Below, piece after piece: positions 32,096 to 43,405 of a stretch of DNA of 64,000 nucleotides. The translations under genes and the position numbers were made by a program. The notes under the pieces are model-generated. The model was not told the origin of the DNA and did not search any database. It saw only the letters and a list, made by a program, of their open reading frames with translations. This stretch comes from Pomphorhynchus laevis (lineage: Eukaryota > Acanthocephala > Palaeacanthocephala > Echinorhynchida > Pomphorhynchidae), in the NCBI GenBank assembly GCA_012934845.2, contig WNNJ02003776.1, positions 248,001-312,000 on the forward strand, read 5' to 3'. Positions within the stretch are counted from its first letter, which is position 1, and each line of letters begins with the position of its first letter.

Positions 32096-33150
32096 TTTTA
32101 TGGATAAAATTGAATTAATAGAATCCTTAAATATTTTTATAAATCAAAATTATTTAAAAGTAAAGACATCTATATTTAGACAAGTAAAAGGTGTTTCCAA
32201 TGGGTGGTAATAGTAGCCCAATTATAGCTGATTTGTTTTTAAGCTTTATAGAATATGAATTTGTTCATAACTGTGTAAAAACTAAATCTAAACAATATAA
32301 ATATATGAAATATATGTTTCGATACATTGATGATATATGTGTATTTAATTCTAATAATTTTTATTCAATTAGTGAACAAATTTATCCAAAAAGCCTTATT
32401 CTTAACAAAACCAATATTAATGATAAAGAAGGTGTATATCTAGATATGAACATTAAATTAACATTAACTAAAACTACTATTAATTTATATCGTAAAGATG
32501 ACATATTTAAATTTACAAGAAATATATTTTTGCATGAGTATTCATGCATACCATATAATATAAAATATAATACATTAAATAATGAAATTTTAAGAATTGC
32601 AACAATATGTAATGATATTGGCTTTCTTCAAAATCATTTAAATAATTTAATAGATACATATTTTAAACTAGGTTACTATAAAAATAACATCAAGCAGAAA
32701 ATAGTAAAATATATAAATCAACACAATAATATAAAGAATAAATTTAAACTCTTAAGTGGCAAATTTTTATGGATGGATAATAAATAATATACTTTGTATT
32801 ATAATAAGATACTAGATAGTTTTATCAGAGGAAATACATCATTAGCATGTATTTGGTCCTGCTGCTATGTTGGATAGAGAAGTTAGGGGCCGAAACCTAA
32901 TAACATAGCAGTTACTCATGATGACTCTAATCCTTATTCTGATATTTAGTTTGTTATCTATTAGTCGATTCATAAAAATGACGTCTATTTTTAATTTTAG
33001 TTTATAATTCATCTTACTATATATTATATAAAATTTTATAACAATTATTTATTATTAATTAATTTTTTATTATTTAACTAACTTTTATTTTGCATTATTT
33101 TTAATTTGCAATATAAAATATGTAGACTCAGTTAGCTTATTTAATTAGTA
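32096..33150 (+). mobile_element. Naiad 3' half (RT palm to tail)
   Basis: The frame 32191-32787 is open for 198 residues: VFPMGGNSSPIIADLFL region (motif B), YIDDICVFNSN (motif C), then a thumb ending LLSGKFLWMDNK. It is the best-preserved RT end of this family here. The structured motif (32862-32933) and tail to TAGACTCAGTTAGCTTATTT (33121-33140) follow. It begins at a palindrome. Confidence 0.8.
32862..32933 (+). ncRNA. Naiad 3' structured motif, copy 6
   Basis: Outer helix extended to 9 bp (CTGCTATGT/ACATAGCAG). Core words read GGATAGAGAAG, TTAGGGGCCGAAACC and CATGATGA (the first C of CTGATGA is kept, T is A). It lies 75 bases after the RT stop. Confidence 0.5.
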
Positions 33151-33159
33151 ATGAACAAA

Positions 33160-34800
33160 TGCTTGCCCTCAAAACTTTTAAAAACAACCATTAATTAACA
33201 ATTTGTCGGTTTGATAAGGGTAAAGCTTTGATTGTTCTTGATACCAAAGACTACATAAACTACGGTGAAAGGTTCTTAAGCAGCATTCAATTTAATAAAA
33301 TAACTAACGATCCGACAAGAAATAACAAATTAGCATTCAACAAAATATTACTACGATTAAAATCTCAAGGCAACTTAGATGAAGTCGCATGCAAGACGCT
33401 TATGTCAGATGGTTTTATTATCAGTTGGTTTCCTGTCAGTTCGTTTCCTGTATCTCTTAATACATAAACCGAAATTGGAAATATAAATGTATTAACCACA
33501 CGCTGGCGAAATACATTAACAATCTCATTTCACAGTATAAACCAGTGAGTCATTCCTTTATAAAAACGGACAAGTTTGCAAGCAACTCTTACCCCAACGG
33601 ATGCTGGTTTGCTACAGCCGACGTAATCTCACTATTTACAAATGTCCCATTACAAGAGGCTATCAATATAGCAGCACAATTACTGAGCGACAAGTGTAGT
33701 GAACCAAAACTACAATGAAAAGTTTGGGTTAATTTGATAGAATGGTGTACAAGCAAATCTGCATTCTATTTTAATTGCAATATTTACATGCAGATTGATG
33801 GTGTAGCTATGGGCTATCCATTAGGTCCTCAACTGGCTGGTATGTATATGACAAAATGGGGGTGTGAGATATACAATAAACTACAAAGCTTGAAACATTG
33901 GTATAGATATGTTGACGATGTCTTGGCCGTGTTTGATACTGACCTTAAAACAATATGTCTTGAGGAAATACTTAACGAAAATGACAAGGCAATTCAGTGG
34001 AAAGTTAATTTCGAAGACTTAGAAAACGCAGTAAATGTCCTATATGTTAAAGTATTAACGAAATAACGTTATCTTAACAGACGTTTTTGGAAAATCTAAT
34101 TTGCTTACTCCTTGGAGCAAGCATATCCCGGGAGTATAAGAGAACAAATCACATGTTAAGGGATCGCCAATATCCGGAATGGGCGATTAACTAACAATTG
34201 TGATTAAGGCAAGGCAGGTCTTTAGAACGTTGACTGCAGAAACAGATACGAAATACATAAAATCAGCGTTCATCAATAATATTTTAACAAGACGATTGTC
34301 GAAATTAACTTTAAAACTCAAGAGCAACATAAAAGTGTACTATAAAACTGATGCTAGACTTTGTGTCATATTCAAAAGTAAACCAGTAACAACATCACAA
34401 CGCGTAATATATTTAATTACGTGAACATATTATGGAAAGACTTATGTTAGACAATCTGAACAAGGCTTAAAAGAGAACGTCCCAACATGAGTACAACCTG
34501 AAGAAAATCGATACACATTCACCAATATTCAATCATGTTATCGAGACTGACCATAACATTGATTTTGAAAGAAATCCCATCCTACAAAAAGAAAAACAGT
34601 TAGGACGCAGGCTTGTCCTTGAATGGTTGTATATTTCCAACTTTCCTATAATGGAAGGGAATAAATCAAACTGGTCCTTAAAATTCCATCCATAAGATGT
34701 ACACAAGGATGTGAGTAATAAACTGACTAAACATCGGGATAAGGTTGACAAAATGAAATCAACTATTACTGATAGGGTTATAACATAGATAAATACAAAT
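33160..34800 (+). mobile_element. Canonical PLE (RT followed by C-terminal GIY-YIG), decayed
   Basis: Blocks in order: RFDKGKALIVLDTKDYINYG (the DKG motif, about 33207), ATADVISLFTNVPLQEAI (motif A, about 33612), IDGVAMGYPLGPQLAGMYM (motif B, about 33795), YRYVDDVLAVFDTD (motif C, about 33902), the thumb, then VIYLIT and YYGKTYVRQSEQ (about 34407-34460), a weakened GIY-YIG. The nuclease follows the RT, so this is the Penelope/Neptune-like order, unlike the Naiads beside it. Several breaks. Confidence 0.75.
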
Positions 34801-34816
34801 TAATTATGTTAAAAAA

Positions 34817-35079
34817 CTGCTGAGTACAGTCAAAATATCTAATTATAAATAAAGTCTTTTGTATACTCGGGGATGGTTCGCAATAAAAAAGTAACATTTG
34901 ATCCGAAAGCAATTTTCCATGATATAATGTAGAATTATGCTATAACATAAATACAAAATAATTTTATTCGATTAAAATGTTTTCTTCTATTTTCATATTG
35001 AAAAGGACTGCTGAGTACAGTTGAAATATCTAAGAATAAATTAAGTCTTTTGTATTCTCGAGGATGGTTTACAATAACA
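34817..35079 (+). repeat. Direct repeat pair, about 73 bp, period 190 bp
   Basis: CTGCTGAGTACAGT...AAATATCTAA...GGATGGTT occurs at 34817-34889 and 35007-35079. The words CTGCTGA and GAAATATC (second copy) recall the dispersed hammerhead-like motif. The pair follows a PLE and may be remnants of its pseudo-LTR. Confidence 0.6.
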
Positions 35080-35459
35080 AATAATTAAATATATAATTTT
35101 TAATTTATATAATTTTTAAATATACAATTAAATATAGTTCAAACTCACTAAAACATTTATTATAAATAATATATAGTCTTTGGTGTAACAGTCATTTTTT
35201 CATTTAACTTTGTATGTTGCCCCTTTAGGCTGTTTGTGAAGTAATTTTCTGAAGATGCTAACAGAAGTTGAGGAAATATCAAAATTTCCCCATTTCGTTC
35301 AACTCCAATAATTCTTTATCAATAATGGATCATCAACTATTTATAATCAGTCAGATGTATATTATTACAAGCTTTGCACCTTGGTTTGTTACGTCTACAA
35401 GTTTCGTAACTATTCGGTGAGTTTGATATATGATACACAAATTTCGATTCTAAAAATTT
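35080..35459. other. AT-rich stretch with a CTGA-hairpin motif
   Basis: Nothing readable as protein. A second copy of the CTGA...GAAATATC motif is at 35249-35282, with CTCCAATAATTCTTTATCAA downstream, as in the 8.5 kb copy. Confidence 0.5.
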
Positions 35460-35619
35460 ATCCGATATTAAGCCAATACACAAGATACCTTGCGCTGTTA
35501 TTTGCCAGTGCTATTGCTAATGATCCAATTTGGTGAAGCTATTGTAGTGCTAATTCAGCACTCTAGATGATGTTACTAGAGATTTTCTTGTACATCCTGC
35601 ACATGATTCATTCGTTGAT

Positions 35620-35698
35620 TGCCGTCTGCCAGTCCTCCTCTGCATCCAGCAGTGGGAGGGAACTGGCACTGATGAGTCACAGTGATGACGAAACGACA
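35620..35698 (+). ncRNA. Type III hammerhead ribozyme, unit 1, intact core
   Basis: Order 5' to 3': stem III strand (35620-35625), GTC with cleavage expected after C35626, stem I, CTGATGA (35669-35675), stem II, GAAA (35690-35693), stem III strand (35693-35698). Stem I is a 7-bp helix TGCCAGT/ACTGGCA, then a 2-base bulge, CCTCC/GGAGG, and an apical CTGC-ATCCA-GCAG hairpin. Stem II is GTCA/TGAC with loop CAGTGA. Stem III has one mismatch in six pairs. Every conserved core base is present, so self-cleavage is plausible. Confidence 0.88.
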
Positions 35699-35923
35699 TT
35701 CGTCATTCTTTCGCGTCGGGCTTATATGATTACTAAAAAATCACGCGGAATTGTATCATCATTTATGATTAGAAGTAAGACGATATTAAGATACCTTGCG
35801 CTGGCATTTGCCAGTGCTTTTGCTAATGATCCAATTTGGTGATGCTGTAGTGCTAATTCAGCACTCTAGATGATGTTACTAGATATTTTCTTGTACATCA
35901 TTCACATTGATTCATTCATTGAT

Positions 35924-36002
35924 TGCTGTCTGCTAGTCCTCCTCTGCATCAAGCAGTGGGAGGGAACTTGCACTGATGAGTCATAGTGATGACGACACGG
36001 CA
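35924..36002 (+). ncRNA. Type III hammerhead, unit 2, core altered
   Basis: Same fold, but GAAA reads GACA and stem I has one T-T mismatch. Stem III pairs fully with one G-U. Probably inactive. Confidence 0.8.
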
Positions 36003-36227
36003 TTCGTCATTCTTTCGCGTCGGGCTTATATGATTACTAAAAAATCACGCGGAATTGTATCATCATTTATGATTAGAAGTAAGACGATATTAAGATACCT
36101 TGCGCTGGCATTTGCCAGTGCTTTTGCTAATGATCCAATTTGGTGATGCTGTAGTGCTAATTCAGCACTCTAGATGATGTTACTAGATATTTTCTTGTAC
36201 ATCATTCACATTGATTCATTCATTGAT

Positions 36228-36306
36228 TGCTGTCTGCTAGTCCTCCTCTGCATCAAGCAGTGGGAGGGAACTTGCACTGATGAGTCATAGTGATGACGAC
36301 ACGGCA
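36228..36306 (+). ncRNA. Type III hammerhead, unit 3, core altered
   Basis: Identical in the ribozyme to unit 2, including the GACA change, which marks the two as products of one late duplication. Confidence 0.8.
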
Positions 36307-36534
36307 TTCGTCATTCTTTCGCGTCGGGCTTATATGATTACTAAAAACTCACGCGGAATTATATCATCATTTATGATTAGAAGTAAGCCGATATTAAGAT
36401 ACCTTGCGCTGGCATTTGCCGGTGCTTTTGCTAATGATCCAATTTGGTGAAGCTATTGTAGTGCTAATTCAGCACTCAATGATGATGTTACTAGAGATTT
36501 TCTAGTACACCATGCACTTGATTCATTCGTTGAT

Positions 36535-36613
36535 TACCGTCTGCCAGTCCTCCTCTGCATCAAGCAGTGGGAGGGAACTGGCACTGGTGAGTCATAGTGA
36601 TGACGAAACGACA
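36535..36613 (+). ncRNA. Type III hammerhead, unit 4, core altered
   Basis: Stem I is fully paired and GAAA is intact, but CTGATGA reads CTGGTGA and stem III has lost two pairs. Probably inactive. Confidence 0.8.
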
Positions 36614-36774
36614 TTCGTCATTCTTTCGCATCGGGCTTATATGATTACTAAAAAAAATCACACGGAATGGTATCATCATTTGAAAAATTTATCCATAAAA
36701 TATGTTAAATGATTAAAATATCTGTTCACATATGATTCATAAATTTCGATACGTAAATTTAGTTAGCTGATCTA

Positions 36775-36995
36775 ATTTTTTAATTGCGACACCAACAACT
36801 GGATATCTTATGGATTGCAAATTGGATGGTTGTCAATATATTGGAAAAATAGGAATCGATTTCAGACACCGTCCAAATAACCGCATGCAAGATATTAAAA
36901 AATTTCGACCCATGTTGTGGTTACACATGCAATTGCAAACCCAACACATAGATGATTTAAATTACACAATAATCGAGTCAAAGTTAGGATATTAA
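36775..36995 (+). pseudogene. GIY-YIG endonuclease fragment of a PLE
   Basis: Reads TTGYLMDCKLDGCQYIGKIG, a GIY-YIG motif with the two intervening cysteines, then FRHRPNNRMQDIKKF and LWLHMQLQTQHIDD. It is about 70 codons long. The lineage is uncertain. Confidence 0.55.
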
Positions 36996-37222
36996 AATAA
37001 ATAAAATTTGGTCATATTCAATTAAATATAAGATATTTCTTATTACTTTAAAAGCTATTAATAAAACGACAAAGAATTAAATTATAAAATTACAAAAAAT
37101 TAGACTTTACACACAAAAATAAGACATATTCAGACAGATAAACAAACTTATCAACACAGGTTTTTAAAAAACGGACGATATCTAATAAATAAATTAACGA
37201 CAAAATGCTGCGACTACTAAAC

Positions 37223-37228
37223 TTTAAT
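37223..37228 (-). terminator. Poly(A) signal ATTAAA for the bZIP gene
   Basis: ATTAAA on the minus strand lies nine bases after the stop codon. Such a short 3' UTR fits the compact gene, but the call rests on the hexamer alone. Confidence 0.4.
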
Positions 37229-37236
37229 AAAAGGAT

Positions 37237-40200
37237 CTATTTTTCACATTGTTTGTGTAGCGCTTCCTCGTTATCACGTTCGATCATATGGTGGTAATTA
37301 CAGTTTTGTTCTTTTTTAATATTACGACTGATATAGTCCTCCTTTTCAACTTTACAGCAGCAACGATCACACCAATCAGCATTGTCGGCGGAAGTAGTAG
37401 CGCTGGGGTTATCTTCAAAAGCAGAGTGACTATTTAATCTTGTCGTTCCTGATTCGAATTTATGTTGCTGTCCTCTTGTCAAATTTGAGCGCTGGTCAGA
37501 AGATATACTAGACTCGACAGACGATATTGCTTGGTAGTTACTTAAGTTCAACGGAACGTTACAACTTCCAGCAGCGGCACATACAGTGGAGTGGTTATTG
37601 TCTTTCATTACATTCATAATTTCTGTGCCATCCACACTTTTGGTATCACCCACAACTGATATCGAACCAGTCAGCAGTTGCTTGGCATCAAAATTTAAAC
37701 AATCCCTGGATTTACTGCTGTCAACTTCAGGACTACCAACAGTATTGTGTGTCACTGTATCTGTTTTTGCAAGAGTATTACCACCTTCATTTGAAAATAA
37801 ATTAAGAGGACTTGATAAACCTAGTGGATATAGCATATCACCGTTTAGCCTTTTCCAAATTATAGTCGCTGGAAAACCTACAAGAGATCATATAAAAAAA
37901 TCAAATCGATATGCGAAATTAATAACCAGCTAATCAATTTTTTTGCCACGTTGATATCAATTTTATCGAAACTGTTTTATTTTAAAACATTTTAAGCATT
38001 TTAAGATATTTAAAATGATGACAATTTAGACTAATTAAATATTACTACTTTATATTGATATTTAATATTACATTTAATATTTAAAACATTGTGAAATATA
38101 TTAATATTTTATCAAATTTAATATTAATATTTAGAACATTTCAAAATATATAATGACAATTTGCTAGTAAATATAGTGACATAAATTAAAGGAAAACAAA
38201 TTTTCATGAAAATATTAAAATATAATGTCCAATGATACGTTCGATGTGCTATTCAATTGTTCAGGGCGTTTAAACATCGAGAGGAATAGAAAAAGAAAAT
38301 TATTGTTTACAAATTCAAGTGTTATGTTTTTTAAAAACATAACACTTGAAAAGGACCATTGCAATAGTCGAAAATTTGTGAACAATAATTTTCTTTTTCT
38401 ATTCATCTCGATGTTTAAACGCCGTGAACAATTAAAATATAAATTTACGTGGATTTTATTTGATTAATAAAATACTCTGGATTCGTTTAAACAATTTATG
38501 AAATGCAAAATATGCAATAGATTTAAACAAAATTTAAGTCGAATATGGGTTCTTATGTCAATCATTTATAACTTCCTTTCTGGAACACAAAATTATAAAA
38601 AATCAAATTAAATCAATGAAACCAAGATAGGAAGCAAAATTTATTTGTTTTTTATACTGATTCACTATGGGCCTTATTAGAAAAAATATTATGAAAAGCT
38701 AACTGTATAAACTTACGATAGTAAAAATATTTAATAATATTAATTTAATAATATTTTAAAAAATATTGATTTTATATTTTTCAATGTAGCTTGAATATGT
38801 AGCAAATAAATGATTAAATTTATTAATTAATAATATTATTATATTTTTACTATTCGCTGATCTTTATTATAATCAGTCACATCCCAACGTTCATGATTAT
38901 AATTTTGATATTTCATTAGTAGTTAAATACTATTTGTTGAATTATAAATGTAATATTATTTTAAAAAATAAAACTGTTTATTAGTTTATTATTGATTATT
39001 CATGAATATAGAAGTCAATAATGTAAATGTATATATTTAGTCAGTAAGTTCATTTATATTTTAAAAATATCGTTTAAACTATCTTGTTATACCTATTAAC
39101 TACTTACAATCTGATGATGAATGCAGTTGCATTCGAAAATTCATTAAATAAATTGTTTCCTCGCTCGTCAACTTCTAAAACAATTGTTTATAAGCGAGAG
39201 TTGTATCTTCAAAAAAAATTATATTTTAATGTTTGCATTATAAATTTCAACTTATGAACACCACTCTTATCTGCTAAAAATAGGAATGATCTAAATGATT
39301 AACGTATTAAGTATAATATACAAAGTAAAGTAATAAGTAAAGCAAAATAAGTAAGAAGTAAAGCAAAATAAGAATTATTTCTCAACTTCAAAATATTTTA
39401 TTTAATAATAAAAATTTGATCCAATAAAAATTGATAGAAAACATAAAAATATTAAACATATTTAGTAGAATGTAATAAACTTGAAAACGTATTTAAATTA
39501 TTATTAATTCGTAAGATACAACAATATTATCTTTATAATATTCTAATATCAACAAAATATTATTAAAATATAAAATTTGCAATAAAATATCGACACAAAA
39601 GTGCATTAGACAAATAAAGGGTGTTGCAATGAGAGGTAGTAGCCTATCTAACAAAAATTAAACCATCAAGTAAATTTAAATATATGGATAAAATTGAATT
39701 ATTATAATCCTAAATATTTTCATAAATCAAAATTATTTAAAAGTAGGGACATCTATATTTAGACAAGTAAATGGTGTTCCAATGGGTGGTAATAGTAGCC
39801 CAATTATAGCTGACTGGTTTTTAAGCTTTAGAATATGAATTTGTTCATAACTGTGTAAAAACTAAATCTAAACAATATAAATATATGAAATATATGTTTC
39901 GATTATATAAGCTTTGTAAGGAAGCTTATGCGATTAAAATCTATGATAATTTCATGAAAAATATTATAGATTTTGAGAAATTTATTAGAAGTAAATAAAA
40001 AATTACTAAAATTCTTAATTGATAAGCTCCTCCTTAAATATTAAAAGCAAACGATGATATAAATAGTGATCACTTCAAAAATATTTACTAATATTTTAAC
40101 TTTGAGGAATTTGCTCGAAATTTAAAGAAAATTAGAAAATGAAATTTTCTAATTCTAAAAATTTCGAAATTTTAGAATCTAGTTATTACTTTGTGTAATA

Positions 40201-43200
40201 ACTTAAAGTTGTTTAAGAGTTATTTTCGAGACTAAAAACAAGTTACAAAAACTGCTGAAAAAAAACCGATACATCACATGATAACTCACTTACATTCCAT
40301 ATTCTGTAAAATATAGCCTTTTAACCGGCTGACTTCTTTGTGAAGCTCACTGTTATCAGACTACATATACACAAATACAAATAAATATTATTAGAAAAAT
40401 GTATTTTTCGTAGAAAGTTAAAAATCTTTATTGTGGAATTTATGAATATTAAAAAATTGCTTACCGAGTGATACTAATACATTGCAAATGCTTATAAGCG
40501 AATGAAATTAAAAGAACATAACGATCCATGTATTAACTATACGATTCAGAGTATAAAGTGACTATTACATAACATATTTTATCAGAAAAGTAAGAATATG
40601 GAAATGGAAGTAAAAGACTATACTTATATTACAATGCAACCCAAAATTACATAAAAATCCAATAAAACCTAGGTTCATATGCTTTTAAATGTACATTAAA
40701 ACCACTTTCTGCCTATATGAATAAAATACTTAAAGTAATTAAAGCACACTTTAAAAAATATTGCAAGATAATCGAAATTAATACTGGTATAAAACACTAT
40801 TTCAGTATTAATTCTACAAAAGAAATTTTAGAGCAGACAAAAGGAATAAATTTTCAGAATATAAATGCATACGACTTTAGTACGCTTTATACAAATCTAG
40901 ATTTAGTAGATTAAAGAAGCGTTAGTAAAATTAATTAATCTAATATTCGGAAAAATATATGCATATATATGTTATAATAATTATAACGCCTATCTAACAA
41001 AAATTAAACCATCAAGTAAATATAAATATATGGATAAAATTAAATTAATAGAATCCTTAAAAATTAGGATAAAAAATCCTAATTTATCCTAATCATACAT
41101 TAGAAAAAATAAAGATGCATTAGAAAAAATTAATTAATCTCACATTCGGAAAAGGATAAAATTAATATCAAATTAATAAAGATATGCATATAGAACTTAC
41201 TAAATTAAAGCATAACTATATAATAACAACTATTGACAAAGCTAGTAATAACTTTGTTTCCTTTGCAAAAAGCCTTATTAAGGTTTACTGATGAATTAAA
41301 TGTACATTTAATTGTACATAACAACCACTTTCTGTTTATATGAATAAAATACTTAAAGTAATTAAAGCACACTTTAAGAAATATTGTATGGTAATCGAAA
41401 TTAATGCTGTTATAAAAAACTATTTCAGTATTAATTCCACAAAAGAATTTATAGACACAAATGGAATAAATTTTAAGAATATAAATACGTGCGATTTTAG
41501 TACGCTTTCTACAAATCAAGATTTAACATATTAAAAACGTTAGAAAAATTAATTAATCCTTTATTCGGAAAAATATATACACATATATTTTTATGATTGT
41601 GGCCTATATTGTTTACTTTACTATTCTACCTATATTATTTTTGAATCCAAAATTACATAAAAATCAATTAAAACCTAGGGCCATATGTAGTGGCTTTAAA
41701 TGTACATTAAAACCACTGTTTATATGAATAAAATACTTAAAATAATTAAAACACACTTTAAGAAATATTGTAGGGAAATCGAAATTAATACTGGTAATTA
41801 TACTGAAATATAATTATATTATATTTCAGTATAATTAATACTGGTAATTATACTGGAGTATAGAACACTATATTAGTATTAATTCTACAAAAGAATTTTT
41901 AGAACAAACAAAAGGAATAAATTTTCAAATACGTACGATTTTAGTACGCTTTATATAAATCTAGATTTATCAGGAAAAGATATACACATGTATGCTATAA
42001 TAACTATAACAACTATCTGTCAAAAACTAAGCAATCAGGTAAATATAAATATATGGATAAAATTGAATTATTATAATCCTCAAATATATGTTAGATAGGC
42101 GTATAATCCAATAACGCCTAACTAACAAAAATTAAACCATCACATAAATCTAAATATGTAGATTACATATAAATACATGGATAATATATAAATATATGTG
42201 GCAATCCGCCCGAATTCTATTATGGGACTTTACCTGTCCCAATAACCTGGCGCTGATATAACAATTTCAAGCAGCGACAGAAAGCAGTGCCGTCGCCGGT
42301 AATGCGGAGGCAAAGAAAGATCAAAATACCGAGATATCGATACCGGCGATTACGAGTCGTACCAGTTGCAACCGAGTCGCTTAGTGCTAAAAATAAATTT
42401 TTCTGATTTTTTCTGTATTTTTTCTGATGATGCTAACAGAAATTAGCGAAATATTAAAATTAAAAGTTTTTTTTGATCCCGTTCCCAAAATTCAATAATT
42501 ATATTTAATGTTATATGGTATTCACGAGTGTTTATGCAAAAATGTTCTCTGTAAAGTGAAACATTTTATCTTTCAAGAGGGAGTGTGAGACTATTTTATC
42601 TTTACAATATAAGTTGATAATCATTTTAAAAATAATTAAAACAATTTATTTTGAAAGAACATAGAAATTTATTTATTTTGAAATGTTTTATTTCGAAACT
42701 ACATATATCTTTTTTCTTGTGATGCTAACAGAAGTTAGCGAAATATTAAAAATTAAAAGAGGTTAAATTTAAAAAGATTATTTTAATTTTATTTATTAAA
42801 ATTTAATAAATAAATTAAAAGAGCTCCAAAAATTCAATATTCAACTTTATATTTTAATATAAAGTTTAAACTTTATTCTTTATTTAATGTATTAAAACTA
42901 AAGAATAATTGAGTCATTATTATCATATAATAATCACATGTTAATAGAATAGGATAAAATAAGAAATTAAAACAATTATAATAAAAAATATTTTGTTAAC
43001 AATTTTACATTTTTACCTGTAATTTGGCTATTTTTGCTTCATAATTCTGGACCATCTCTTCTAAACGCTCAATATGCAAACGTCGTCTTTCTCGACAACG
43101 ACGTGCAGCCTCTCTAAATAATTATTAAAATAATTATTTGGGAAAAATCACTCTAACCTATTGCTTTCGCGTATTTGAAGTTTTCTTAATTCCTCTGTGG

Positions 43201-43405
43201 TATAACAGCTATAGTTCGTCTTGTCTTGTCGATAGCCGCCGGTGCGCTTATTCAAGCAAGTAGATTCGGAAACGCTAAAAGTACAAATCGATCATAGAAA
43301 TTAAAGAACATCGACATATACGTTTACCTTTGGGTAACAGTATTCCATCTGCAAATGTCCTCATCTGACGAACGAGATGAAGTTGAAAGCGTAGAGTTAG
43401 TTTGC
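37237..43405 (-). CDS. bZIP transcription factor, five exons, minus strand, 5' end not found
   Basis: Exons (minus): 43405-43328, 43274-43158, 43113-43017, 40360-40294, 37877-37237. All have AG acceptors and GT donors, and phases agree at every joint. Exon 3 holds the basic region, NREAARRCRERRR with the first residues from exon 2. The leucine zipper starts in exon 3 (LEEMVQN, YEAKIAK) and continues in exon 4 (LQSDNSE, LHKEVSR, LKGYILQ), leucines every seven residues. The last exon gives FPATIIWKRLNGD and a 200-residue Ser/Asn-rich tail with a CDRCCCK cluster; TAG ends at 37237. The basic region is closest to CREB/ATF types; the member is not identified. Introns are 44, 53, about 2650 and 2416 bases; the long ones hold Naiad debris. 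It should bind DNA as a dimer in the nucleus. Confidence 0.85.
38255..38433. repeat. Large hairpin in the last bZIP intron
   Basis: Outer arms 38255-38315 and 38371-38433 are nearly perfect complements. A second palindrome (38316-38348, CAAGTGTTATG arms) sits inside. It looks like a foldback MITE or a snap-back duplication; transcribed in the intron it would form a long stem. No target-site duplication is evident. Confidence 0.8.
38440..39590. other. AT-rich intron sequence
   Basis: Part of the bZIP intron 37878-40293. I see no frame, exon or structured repeat beyond scattered AT-rich words. Confidence 0.5.
39591..39910 (+). mobile_element. Naiad RT fragments inside the bZIP intron
   Basis: Motif B word (GVPMGGNSSPIIADWFLSF in changing frames, 39773 onward) and the following palm, plus a duplicated short piece at 39607-39650. 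It is antisense to the host gene. Confidence 0.65.
40640..42180 (+). mobile_element. Stack of Naiad RT fragments inside the bZIP intron
   Basis: The same RT segment (MNKILKVIKAHFKKYC ... STKEFLEQTKGINFQN) appears three times, at 40717-41100, 41340-41590 and 41725-42000, with different degrees of decay. Palindromic joints occur near 41060-41095 and 41795-41830. Repeated partial copies in a row are typical of PLE insertion. Confidence 0.7.
42181..42420. other. GC-richer pocket of unknown origin
   Basis: Between Naiad debris and AT-rich intron lies about 200 bases of moderate GC with words such as GCCGTCGCCGGTAATGCGGA. No frame, RNA fold or repeat match was found. Confidence 0.35.
42421..42470 (+). 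repeat. Dispersed CTGA-hairpin-GAAA motif, copy 3 (copy 4 at 42716-42760)
   Basis: CTGATGATGCTAAC, loop AGAA, ATTAGC, GAAATATT. Here the CTGATGA word is exact, followed by one extra base before stem II. Copy 4 has a perfect stem but TTGTGA. Both lie in the bZIP intron. Confidence 0.45.

Larger units (their letters stand above)
35460..36690 (+). repeat. Tandem array of ~304-bp hammerhead units (retrozyme-like satellite)
   Basis: Cleavage sites fall at 35626, 35930, 36234 and 36541, giving periods of 304, 304 and 307 bp. The first and last units are truncated. Units 2 and 3 are nearly identical, so one arose by a very recent duplication. Besides the ribozyme each unit has two small hairpins (CTGGCATTTGCCAG and GTGCTAATTCAGCAC). 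No protein is encoded; the frames crossing it are incidental. Self-cleaving tandem units of this size are known as animal retrozymes (mostly type I) and as insect satellites (type III). Confidence 0.9.

Noticed and set aside
35567-35842. Open frame across the first hammerhead unit
   Set aside because: The frame merely follows the repeat; the same reading recurs at 36512 only because the unit recurs. RNA structure explains the conservation.
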